64,000 bases of DNA from Forsythia viridissima. Lineage: Eukaryota > Streptophyta > Magnoliopsida > Lamiales > Oleaceae. Of this stretch, positions 54,431 to 64,000 are shown in pieces; the first letter of the stretch is position 1, and each line of letters opens with the position of its first letter. Where the stretch lies: the NCBI GenBank assembly GCA_030279155.1, contig CM059037.1, forward strand, positions 26,345,001 through 26,409,000, given 5' to 3'. The notes below the pieces were generated by a model. That model was not told the DNA's origin. It did not search any database and was given only the letters and a program-made list of their open reading frames with translations. The translations under genes and the position numbers were made by a program.

Positions 54431-57400
54431 ATACTTTTCTTTCAATTTCTTGTACGTACGATGTAATTCTTGTCAATGTTTGTTACAAAATCATGTTACA
54501 AGCATTGTATATTAATATAAATTTGTTCATGTTTTCATATAGAGACAAAATGTGAAGAAAAAAAATCAAGAATCCATCTTTTTAGTCCATGCATGTGTTG
54601 TGTGTTGTATAAGTTTGATGAGATAAAATTTGTGTGGTAAACAAATAATTTATGGGTACAATGTACAATTTTGGGAATGTGTATATCATAAGGCCACGTT
54701 CTGAAGAGGAAAACACAATTTTAGTTTTTAGTATATGTATTGTATTATTGGTTAAATCCAGCTATGTTGATGTAGACAAAGATTTCTCTTTGAAATGTGA
54801 AAACCATACATTTAGCAACTTGAAAACGTTGGTATAATTGCAAATTGACAAGAACTCGTGTTGGTTGACACATTCATGCATCATACAATACAATAAATCC
54901 ATCGTGCATTATATTTTACCCCTATTCTAAATATCTCTACTCAAACTCATTTTCGATTTATTACTTTCTATACTAACGATGTTTTAGAAATACGTAAAAA
55001 AATTCTTGTAACACACCTTAAAGAATACCAAACTCGGCTGAAACTTAAATTCAAATCTCGTTCTAAACAAAAATCTCTTGAAACAAATTTCGCTTTTTAC
55101 AAACATATCCAAATCTTGTGTTTTTCAAATTAGTTGGTTTATTTGTCACAAACACAATTAAATATCTACTGCCATTCTTGAATTGAATTTATATCGACCA
55201 ACATTAAATGAATTCATTATTTTTTAGCCCACATTCCAAACACCACTTAGAGGTTCAATAAGCAGAGCTTGAACGGAAGGGAACCCGAATAACGTACAGT
55301 TGAACCAGAATAGAATTCACCTTAAACTGCAACACTTGTATCTTTGTCCTCCAAATCAATTCAAAACCAGTAGATGAGATGCATACATTCAGCAGTAAAG
55401 CAGAATGGTGTCCAACAAGTCACTTGGAACAAATTGCTCAAGAATATTAACTCTCACCACTTCTCACATCCTGCTTAGCAGATTTATTATATAAACATGG
55501 TAGCTTTAACTGCCGGTCACTGGTAATAGTTATTTTGAGGCACAATAAAAGCAAGCATACATGGGAGAGGCTGTTTGAGAGAATTGACGAAGCAGTCTAT
55601 CATCGTCTTTCCCTTTCAGTATATGAGAACATCATTATAAATTGTATTAGATCCATGCTAGCAGTTATTAGGCTAACAATTTGTACTCAAAAACTAAAAT
55701 AACACGAGGAGAAATGCAAGTATTTCAAATTCCATTCTTTCCTAATATTCTCTTCCATTTAAATGGCACTTCATATACATTCCAGCCTCTTAAGGCTCAT
55801 GATCTAACTAGAGCCCCTATCTTCTCGTCTCTCTTCATCTCTCTCCCTTCTCCCCTTCCACCAACTTCTTGATGGGCATGCTCTACTATTTTATATAATC
55901 AGACCATAAAGATAATACTTCAAATTCACAAAGATGTCTGATTTCATACTTAACATTCACATAGATGTTTGAATTTCATCAATCCCACCTCTGTTAATCA
56001 CCTAACATCCTAAAGATGGTCTCCAACAACCACCCTTATTTCCAGTCATATGAAAAAGGCAGAATGTTCCTGTGTCTGTAATAGTAGGTGCAAAATGCTG
56101 ATAACTTACCTATCACTAAAACAATAATGTCCTTCGTATCAAATCGTTTCTTCCTCTTCTCTTACTCTACCTCTTTGAACAATTTCCCGACTGTCCTAGC
56201 TCCTCCAATTGATTTCCACTAGGAAATCCATTTAGCATATAGCATATAGCATTCGGAAAACAATTATAATCATATTGAGCCTGCTTCCATACTATTTAAG
56301 AATCTTCTTACCAGCTTACTTTAATGTATTCCAAACCCACCCACCCACCCACTCACCCACATTTTTCCACGAAAGGGTAGAGAGTATTCGATGAAAGAAA
56401 GCGAAGAAATAATAAAAATAGAAAGCAACGGAGCCATCATAGTATTTATTTTTAACTCCTTTGAAAGAAAGGGTGGCAATTAGATCATTATCTCCCAAAT
56501 ATGATTACTCCAACCATCAGCAAGTAAGAGAATTTCTTCTGTAAGGCTTAAGAGAAAAAGAAGAAGACTATATTATGCTTAATGAAAAAAGAATTCTAGA
56601 TAGGATTGAATTAAGCCCTTTAATACCTAGGTATTCACACACTATATAGGCCTGTGATATTCATGCATTTAAAGCGCACATGTATGAATGGACTCCTTTG
56701 ACAATGGTGCCAATGTCATAATATGATGACTACGAGGCATTATGATGACGATGACATAACCATATGACAACTATAGTATGAGATCATGATATTTACGAAC
56801 ATGATGATGCGAGGAATCCAGAAATGCTATAATATAATGAGGTTGTTTACCACATGATAGCTGATGCTATGAGATGAATATGACGTTGAAGGTTGTGACA
56901 AAAATTTCCAACATCTGTCTACACAATCTAAGATTCTTTGGAAAATTGCGGTAAATAAGATTTTCATATGTAAGTATGAATTGTGATGATTTACTTGTGA
57001 AATTTAATTTAGATTATAAGGGTTTAGATGCAATCTTAGTGTACAACTGGAAGTAATTGAGGAAATGTTTAAGGGAGATTTAGTGACCATGATGCTAGCG
57101 TGTATCACTATAAAATAAGGTTGAGAACACCAGATTAGGGTCAATTTTTAGGAGTAAGTCACAGTTTTTGTTCCACTCCAAAGACTGGAAAATTGATACC
57201 TTGCAATTACCATTTTTAGATTTGTCTTCCATATTTCCTCCAACTCTGAACAAAAAAACACCCTTTGCATTACCCTTTTCTGCCTATTTTCTCTTCTTCA
57301 ACCTCTCGCAAGTCTTCACAAGTAATATAGAGTAGTGATTCCAGAGAGTTCTATTGTCAAGCAATTCATCAAGGGCAGAATCAGCCTTCAGTAAGCCAAG

Positions 57401-60080
57401 TTCTTCATTACCTTGTGATCTTGATTATGGTTTTTCATAATAATTCAGGTTTTGATGTTCTAACATCAATATTAAGGTGTTGTGCATGCTTAAGAAGAGT
57501 TCTCAGGTTATTATGTTGTATTAAAACCTCTGAAATAAGACGCATGACTTCAATATTTGGTAATAGACAGAATTGGACCGAGTTTATTAATCCATCAATA
57601 TGTTGATATATTGTTATGATTTTATTAAGTTTCTGGTGTGTAAATTTCTCTATGATCGTGATGAACATGTTCATATAAGGTTTGGAATGTTTAGGGATGG
57701 TTAGAGACTTAATACATAATGAAGAAAACAGACACTATAGAGGAATGAATATGAGGGTTATATATCAAATTAAATTTGAGACGAAAATCTTCTTAAATTG
57801 GCTGATTAAATGGCATTATTATCTGGTTATATTGATGTGGTTAAATTTGTGAGAGATTTAATATGGCTAGTACGGTTTTATGTTTTCGGGGGCGTCTACA
57901 GTGTTGGTAATCTTGTGAACATATAGAAAATATTATAATTTTGTACATCAAGTGTAGTTGTTTGAGCTTGTTATGTTGTCCATGATATAAGAACATTGTT
58001 TTGCACCTCAGCTTAATGACAGACCTAATACTCCTTCTATTTCTACAAGTTCTTGAGGAAATCGAAGATCCATTTGCAATTACAAAGCAAGAAGATATTA
58101 TGGTTTGAGTATTTTATTATGATTAAATTCAAGTGAACTAAATTTTATTATGATACGATATTTCATGTATTCTCATGATCATCATATTACTATTTTTACT
58201 ATGAGGTGAAATAAATTTTATTATGAACTCACCATCAACATACTACTATTTTTACTATGAGAAGAACCATATACATTATGAGATTTCCATATTCATTTCT
58301 ATGTTGATGAAATTGATCCATATAAATCAGATATACGAAGATTATGGTACTTAATGAGAAATAGCCTATGTCATGGCATAAGCATAACATGTACATGCAT
58401 ATTATACATTTTATGATGATTGGAGAAGCATGCACGAAATGATATGAGAATTGATTTGAATTCATGCAAGAGGTGGTGGTTGTAGACCTCTACTAGTGCA
58501 CTGAGAAATGCAAGGTATCCCAATGTGATATTGTTTTGCACACTCAACGGGAGACTTCCTGGACTGATCGCAAAGAAAGACTGGGAGTGTACGACTAGTG
58601 GTTGTTGGAGGACCGTATTGAAATGCAACATTGGCGTTCTATGTGTGAGACTTTGTGGATTGATCATAAGGGATTACAGGGCATGTTCGTTTGGTAGTCA
58701 CGGGAGAATGGTCTCTGCAACTACAACAGTAAGATATTAACTATTTTATAATTGATTATTGATAATATGTAAAACTCACTTTCCAGTGCATAGTAGGTAT
58801 GTCAAGGCCAAAATAGAGATGATTTTATAGAGATAATTTCATAAGAAATGTATTTAATCCCATGAGTTGGGATTATGGGCATGGCACAAAGTGATGAGTG
58901 TTGAGCAGGGAAACAATTTTATATATCGCACAATTTCACGATGTCATGAATGAGCATATTGACTCTTTGGTTGCTGAGCCACAAACCACTTAGTTCTTGC
59001 ATTGTATGTATGTATTGTAACTTTGTAAGTAAGTGCCTTCAACAGAACTGGTTACACAGTGTCATGATGAGCAGTGTGAGATACCTACCCGCAGGGAATG
59101 TGATTTTCATTATTTATTTGAATAAATTTTATGGTCTGTATGCTGAACACAAAATGTTTTTATGTCACGAGAAAAGAAAATTTCTCCCAGATACTGAGTT
59201 ATTCTTTTATACTATTTGATTTTTACGTATGAAAATTGGGGTATTACAAGCAACCATGGCAAAACCTAAGACCCCAGTTGAATAGAATATCATAGAGCTA
59301 AGACTTTTGAAGACCTCATCTTGGTCTCTTTTTCAATGTAATTGCAATATGGTGATGAGCTCATGAAGTTCCTACAAACAGAAGTTCTGGAGGGAATGGA
59401 GTGGAAACCTAGAATCTCGTATATGTGGCATGAAGTAATTACATGGGAAAACAAATTGCTATTGCACCTAGCAACTATATTTGCATAATTGACATACAAA
59501 TTCAGATAAGGAAATTCTATTAAACGTATCTTAAGCAACATTATATTATATTTCAGACTCAACCAAATCATTCCATAACTGATCACATAGTTGGAAAAGA
59601 AATAAAGCCGCAATGAATCCTACAATTAATCCTAAAGAAGTGTACATTCCATGGAGCTGTACATTTGACTACGAGTATGTGGACCCACGAATGGAGGTGA
59701 AGACAATGGCATGTATGTGAACTCTTTGTGTGTGCGTCTTTGATTTTGATCTCATCTGAAAGAGTGTGATGGTTCACGACTAACCGTCTGTATTTGTAGT
59801 AGGTGTTACTATTGACGGTAGGAGGCAAGAGATCGGATTACAGCATGGAAAAATAGATGTGCAGAAATCAACTTCAAGAACTTTGAACATGTTTGAACAA
59901 ATTTGATTGACGCATTGAATCCTTAATATGGGAGCTTTTACACCTGGGCTAAATTATGACACAAGAAGGGAAGAACAAATGGATATATAATAACAGCACA
60001 CCTCGCTGTGACTCATATACCCCCTTGCATCTTTCCTCTGACTCATTCTAATATTAAGTTATCTTCCTGGTAGAAGGAAA
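54431..60080. other. Mostly unassigned intergenic DNA, possibly containing an old solo LTR
   Basis: No gene was recognised over 5.6 kb. Near 56334 there is a (CCCA)n-like run. The stretch from about 56894 (TGTGACAAAA) to 59248 (GGGGTATTACA) looks like gypsy LTR sequence: its end matches the TGTAATACCCC-type termini common in plant chromovirus LTRs. No target duplication or partner LTR was found, so this is only a suggestion. Open frames in the region have no family resemblance. Confidence 0.3.
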
Positions 60081-60205
60081 GAAAAGTTATTTTCCTTTGC
60101 AGACCACCACATTGTCTAACTCGAACCAGTCCAGCATAACAACCACTAAAACAAGACCTAAAATTTGCAACCTTTTTAGAAGCTTCTCCAATAAAATAGA
60201 CGAGT

Positions 60206-60540
60206 CAGACGACGTGGTGGACATGGGGGCATTTATCTATGATCACATTTCAAGAAATGAGAACATAACAGGAGGGAAAAAGATAAAATTTGCAAAAGAA
60301 AATGGCAAAGAGGGAAAAATGATGAACATGTCACAGAATTTGATGCAAAAGACTTGTAGAGATATTAGCAGACTGACTCCGTGGTGGACGAGGGGTCATT
60401 TATCTATGATCACATTTCAAGATATGAGAATATAACAGGAGGGAAAAAGATAAAAACATTTGCAACAAAAAATGGCAAAGAGGGAAAAATGATGAACATG
60501 TCACAGAATTTGATGCAAAAGACATGTAGTCATTAGCAGA
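60206..60540 (+). repeat. Tandem duplication, 166-bp period
   Basis: Two copies start near 60208 and 60374. Each has CGTGGTGGAC, a CATTTATCTATGATCACATT block, AACAGGAGGGAAAAAGATAA, and GATGAACATGTCACAGAATT followed by TGATGCAAAAGAC. A 112-codon open frame (60097-60435) runs through the first copy but resembles nothing I know. Confidence 0.8.
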
Positions 60541-60809
60541 CTGACACGTCTAAAAATGTTGTTTCTTGCCAGAAAAATCACTTGGACAAAGGCATATGTA
60601 CCAACCAAATATAAAAAAAACTGCATTTATTTTCTCAACAATGACCATAGAATAATGCAAATTTAGGTCGCATGAATACACAAACATTTCTAATCAAAAT
60701 AAATGGTAATAATTAAATGGAACTTTAACCAGTAAATATAACAGCTGAAGATTAATTTTTTGTTTCTATCTTGAAAATAGAAATTCTGCATAGCTGACTA
60801 CTGTTTAAA
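60541..60809. other. 3' flank of the methyltransferase gene
   Basis: AT-rich DNA downstream (minus orientation) of the methyltransferase stop. It probably contains that gene's 3' untranslated region. No distinct signal could be fixed. Confidence 0.35.
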
Positions 60810-62174
60810 TTAATAAACAAAAGGAAGGAACTTGTACCTAACCATATCCATGTACTCAGTATACCTCTCTCCAAAGGTCTCTAGCATCAAGGCCTCCTCT
60901 AACTTTGCTTTTTGCTCATAGTACATAAAACAAACCGCAACAATAAATAGAGCACTCATGGGTGCTCTGAGTGCAGTGAAGTATGTAACAAACAGGAGCA
61001 TCGTGGATGCATAAATCGGGTGGCGAATAAACCTGTATGGCCCAAACCGGACAACAGCAGTTGGCACAACCACCTTCTCAGAATACTTGGCCAAATACAA
61101 GGTGGAGTGATACTGCATGAACACAGTCAACATGATCAAAAGCCAAATACCCACATTGTTCCACCCACCAGGAATTAGATGCAGTTCTGTCCCTTCACAT
61201 GCTGCTAGCCAATGTCCAACCATCACTCCAACAAAAAACAAAAGCTTATGCCAATTGGGCAGACTAATGTCCCACTTCGTATCGTGCTTCCTGGGATAAT
61301 AATCACCATATAACCGCTTTCGGACACTCACATTGAGGAAAAAGAAATAATGGTACACAAAAAAGAACACAAAGGGCCATCCTTCAAGAAAGCCATTGAA
61401 ATGAGCAGGCGGGACTAATGTTAGCCAAGTGAAAGCTGAGGTAACAATGGCAAGTTGTTCTATTACACTGGCTTCACCCCGTAAATGCTTGTTAAGGCTA
61501 TAAAGGCCATAAATCGCAAGGCCAATTGCTACTAACCATGGCCAGAACAACCACGTCCAGCTAAAATACGTCCAGAAAAACGGGTTGAACAGTAAATTCA
61601 AACTCCATTTTGAAGCTGCAATTGCAATAGAGAATATCAAACACCACTTGCAAATGTCAACTGGGGTCAACCGCAAAAGGGTTGATTTCAAAGACACAAA
61701 ATTGAAATTTCTGAGAGTTTTCAGCAAGGGGTTCGACGACTCAGCACTCGTTGTATCGGAACTTGAATATGAGCATCTGAGCAGGTGGAAACGGTTAATA
61801 ACTCTAGAACTTGCAGCAGATGACGGCAATGGAGAAAATGACTGTAAATGAAACGAGTTTTCACAGCTCTTCAGCGATAGGCCAGGTGGATTGCCGGACT
61901 TAGACGCACGTAAGACAGAGAAATTTAAAGGGGTTCTGATAAGCTTAAGATTTTTTTGGGTAAGAGAAATTTTTACGGATAAATTTTTATCTTTGACCTG
62001 TTTGTTGAAATGTCGGAACGAGGTTAAATTGTGTTTGGGCGAGAATGTAAACCCAAAAGGTGAGACTTTTGAGCATACCAAAGAAGTAGCTGCTTCCATG
62101 GCGTATTGGTCGGTGTTCACAGTGAGAGCCGAGCAATGTGCGCTTCTACTTGTACATGAAAACCCGATCAGCAA
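60810..62174 (-). CDS. Predicted plastid membrane methyltransferase (ICMT/PEMT superfamily)
   Basis: A single uninterrupted frame of 454 codons with its stop at 60810-60812. Residues 1-140 are rich in Ser, Lys, Arg and aromatic residues and poor in acidic ones, as in a chloroplast transit peptide. From about 172 there are six or seven hydrophobic segments (roughly 174-196, 199-226, 236-257, 264-284, 308-325, 340-360, 387-418). The C-terminal part has GPYRFIRHPIYAS (378-390), EEALMLETFGERYTEYM (426-442) and a final YKFLPFVY. The pairing of R.IRHP.Y with a downstream E..L...FG..Y..Y is the SAM-binding signature of isoprenylcysteine and phospholipid methyltransferases. The substrate is unknown. 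Met26 (62099, MEAATSLVCS) is a likelier start than the first Met. Confidence 0.85.
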   Translation of the reverse strand: MLIGFSCTSRSAHCSALTVNTDQYAMEAATSLVCSKVSPFGFTFSPKHNLTSFRHFNKQVKDKNLSVKISLTQKNLKLIRTPLNFSVLRASKSGNPPGLSLKSCENSFHLQSFSPLPSSAASSRVINRFHLLRCSYSSSDTTSAESSNPLLKTLRNFNFVSLKSTLLRLTPVDICKWCLIFSIAIAASKWSLNLLFNPFFWTYFSWTWLFWPWLVAIGLAIYGLYSLNKHLRGEASVIEQLAIVTSAFTWLTLVPPAHFNGFLEGWPFVFFFVYHYFFFLNVSVRKRLYGDYYPRKHDTKWDISLPNWHKLLFFVGVMVGHWLAACEGTELHLIPGGWNNVGIWLLIMLTVFMQYHSTLYLAKYSEKVVVPTAVVRFGPYRFIRHPIYASTMLLFVTYFTALRAPMSALFIVAVCFMYYEQKAKLEEALMLETFGERYTEYMDMVRYKFLPFVY

Positions 62175-63194
62175 ACTGAGTAGGGTTTATCTATGAATGT
62201 GAAAAGTGAAACTCCGATCAACTGTTAATGGCCATCGCAAATTGGAGCTTAAATAAACTAAAGGGGCAAATTTCACAAGATGAATAAACCCTAAACGGGT
62301 CAATTTAGCCCGTTAAAGAAGAAGCCAAAATTGCAGCTTCCGTCCGGAATCTTTGCACATTATTGTACTTCTGTCCTTAATGTTGATTTTTCGGCAGCAC
62401 GTCCCTAATGTTTTATTTTTTGGTGTGAGTGGCCCCTAAAGCAAAACCATCCAAATTGATCCCTAATTGATATTCACACCATACTTTGTAATCATTCCCT
62501 TCACTATCACAATTAAGGATAATTTTATCATTTTTGTTTTTAGGGCGCCACGTAGCTATTACGTAGAATTTTAGTTCTGGTATGGCTATTAATTATTTAT
62601 TTTTTATGAGTTTGGAAGATAATAAGTGACGGTATGTGACATTGTGGTGAAATTTAAAACTAAAATGATATTCACAAATTCAATTGAGAGAAATTAAAGT
62701 TTATTGATCGAATTGAGACTTCGTTGAAAGTTCAGTGACTGCGAATTTTTTTTTTCATTAATTTTTTTTTTTTTTTATCTACAAGTCTTTTTATGTTTAT
62801 TTATTTAAATTAAAGGATAAATAAAACTTATTTCCATCAATTTTGGACAATTTCTTGTACAAACAACGCACCTAAAAAAATGAAAAGTTGGAGATAGTAT
62901 TGTCAAGAAATAAATATTGAAGACAAAAGTACAAAACGGTGCAAAAGATATGGACGATAAAGTTATTTGGAATTGTGAATCAATACTTAAAATTCCATTC
63001 CTGATTTCTTTGACTACATTTCCAACTACTAAAGATTTAAAACATCAGTTATCAATTAAAAATGTACTATTTCTTTTGTTATTATTGGCGTGTTTACTTA
63101 ATTGGTGCCCTCATCTTGTAGATATTGGGCATAATTTCGCCGTATATTTGAAATATACATTGTTATACTTTTTAGTGACATGGACATAAATACA
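62175..63194. other. Upstream region of the methyltransferase gene and spacer
   Basis: Contains the presumed promoter of the methyltransferase gene (minus orientation), without a clear TATA box. A stretch at about 62370-62480 has GTCCCTAAT wording like that of the minisatellite at 18.2-18.7 kb. A T-rich tract lies near 62745. No further gene was seen. Confidence 0.35.
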
Positions 63195-63819
63195 TGTACC
63201 AGGTCGTCTTAGCAGCCAAGTCAACTCCAGCTAGGACTATTTAAACAATGACACTTGGAGAGTACCTTGCGCTCGTCCGAACCATTTATGTAAGCAGTCC
63301 TGTTCTTAAAGAACCCTAGTGGAGGTTCGGACCGAGTGTGATTGATTGATGTGACAATTACAATGATATCCTGCTAGCATGTCAAGGACACAGAGTTTAA
63401 CCAGGAGAAATTGATGACTTGGACATCAAAAGATGGACACATATGGAGATGACTATGCTGGTCGCATGGAGGAAACGTCGATCAATTAAACATGTAGGAG
63501 GGCTCAAAACCTTTAATCAACCCCAACTCTGATTATAAATAGGGAGAGGCACGGTAGAAAGAAGGTAAGTCATGAGAAAACTCTCAACATTTTATTACAT
63601 AATATACTTCTTATAAAACTTCCCTACATTATTGCTAAGTTTAACCACTCAGACTAAAATATGGGTTCTAACTTGAGCGTCAAAGAGTACACAGTGGCCA
63701 TCTTGGCTTCCTATGCTTGCTGACGATTATGTGTAGAAGTGTGCAGGATATATAAGCTCCAAGCAGGGAAAATTCTTCCATCGTTGATCTTGGGTTCCAT
63801 TGGAATACAAGGTTCAACA
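63195..63819 (+). repeat. 5' LTR of a Ty3/gypsy-type element (runs off the window)
   Basis: The right end is fixed by TTCAACA at 63813-63819, directly before a gypsy primer binding site. A TATA-like GATTATAAATAGGG lies at 63532-63545, and TTGAGCGTCAAAGAG near 63674 resembles the conserved TTGAGCGTCGGAG segment in Tat/Athila-lineage LTRs. The left limit (TGTACCAGG at 63195) is a guess. The body of the element lies beyond the window. Confidence 0.55.
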
Positions 63820-63822
63820 TTT

Positions 63823-63838
63823 TGGTGCCGTCTGTGAG
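63823..63838 (+). other. Gypsy primer binding site
   Basis: TGGTGCCGTCTGTGAG is a one- or two-base variant of the TGGCGCCGTCTGTGGG sequence that follows 5' LTRs in many plant gypsy elements. Confidence 0.65.
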
Positions 63839-64000
63839 AAACGACACATTACAAACCACTGGAAGCACGTGAAAAAGCCCAGCCAACTCTAAACTGGCTA
63901 AGATTTTTTCATTGTGATAGTTCAATAGAGTCTTTGGATTTATCCAAAAAGTTTCTTGCTAGGTGCCAAATAAGGATTTTGATATCAATTTGTGATAGAA

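Noticed and set aside
56894..59248. 2.35-kb solo LTR of gypsy type
   Set aside because: The right end resembles a TGTAATACCCC-type terminus, but the flanking five-base sequences (AAGGT, AGCAA) do not match and no second LTR is present.

Overview
This window is plant nuclear DNA, most likely from a eudicot. It is AT-rich, has intron-containing genes with GT-AG junctions, and is packed with plant transposon families: Ty1/copia, Ty3/gypsy, CACTA (En/Spm), MuDR/MULE and hAT elements, plus tRNA-SINE-like units. Only two genes look intact. One is a seven-exon cytochrome P450 of the CYP707A (abscisic acid 8'-hydroxylase) family at 51508-54281 (+). The other is a predicted plastid-targeted membrane methyltransferase of the ICMT/PEMT superfamily at 60810-62174 (-). 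No bacterial-type operons, CRISPR arrays or convincing functional RNA genes were seen.

Layout. 0.2-2.7 kb: decayed MuDR-type transposase (-). 2.94-4.89 kb: complete non-autonomous CACTA element with a 3-bp target duplication. 5.9-9.7 kb: tandem and degenerate AT-rich repeats. 9.73-13.5 kb: 5'-truncated copia element (+) whose pol is split by an 848-bp foldback cluster of tRNA-SINE-like units. 13.56-15.1 kb: palindromic repeats, then a two-exon cyclin C fragment with a hairpin MITE in the following intron. 17-22.6 kb: decayed autonomous CACTA element (-) containing minisatellites. 23.08-32.78 kb: complete but decayed copia element with a perfect 5-bp target duplication, carrying a 1.3-kb solo LTR and a 3.2-kb hAT element nested inside its pol. 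33.2-36.7 kb: gag-only gypsy-like element (-). 36.7-42.9 kb: gene-poor DNA with a candidate solo LTR. 42.93-47.85 kb: young copia element with two stop codons in one long frame. 48.4-50.9 kb: two long-TIR MULEs side by side, the first carrying a piece of a BOI-type E3 ubiquitin ligase gene (a Pack-MULE). 51.3-54.4 kb: CYP707A gene. 54.4-60.8 kb: mostly unassigned DNA. 60.8-62.2 kb: methyltransferase gene. 63.2-64 kb: start of another gypsy-type element, running off the window.

The two genes show no evident functional link. CYP707A enzymes inactivate abscisic acid; the methyltransferase substrate cannot be told from sequence. The most informative observations are insertion events that can be read to the base: target duplications of 3 bp (CACTA), 5 bp (copia and the SINE cluster), 8 bp (hAT) and 9 bp (MULE). 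These give a relative chronology, show two gene-fragment relics (cyclin C and BOI-type E3), and place a MULE edge about 0.5 kb upstream of the CYP707A TATA box. I found no clearly undescribed biochemical system. The compound SINE foldback insertion and the BOI-carrying MULE are the best candidates for something not catalogued.
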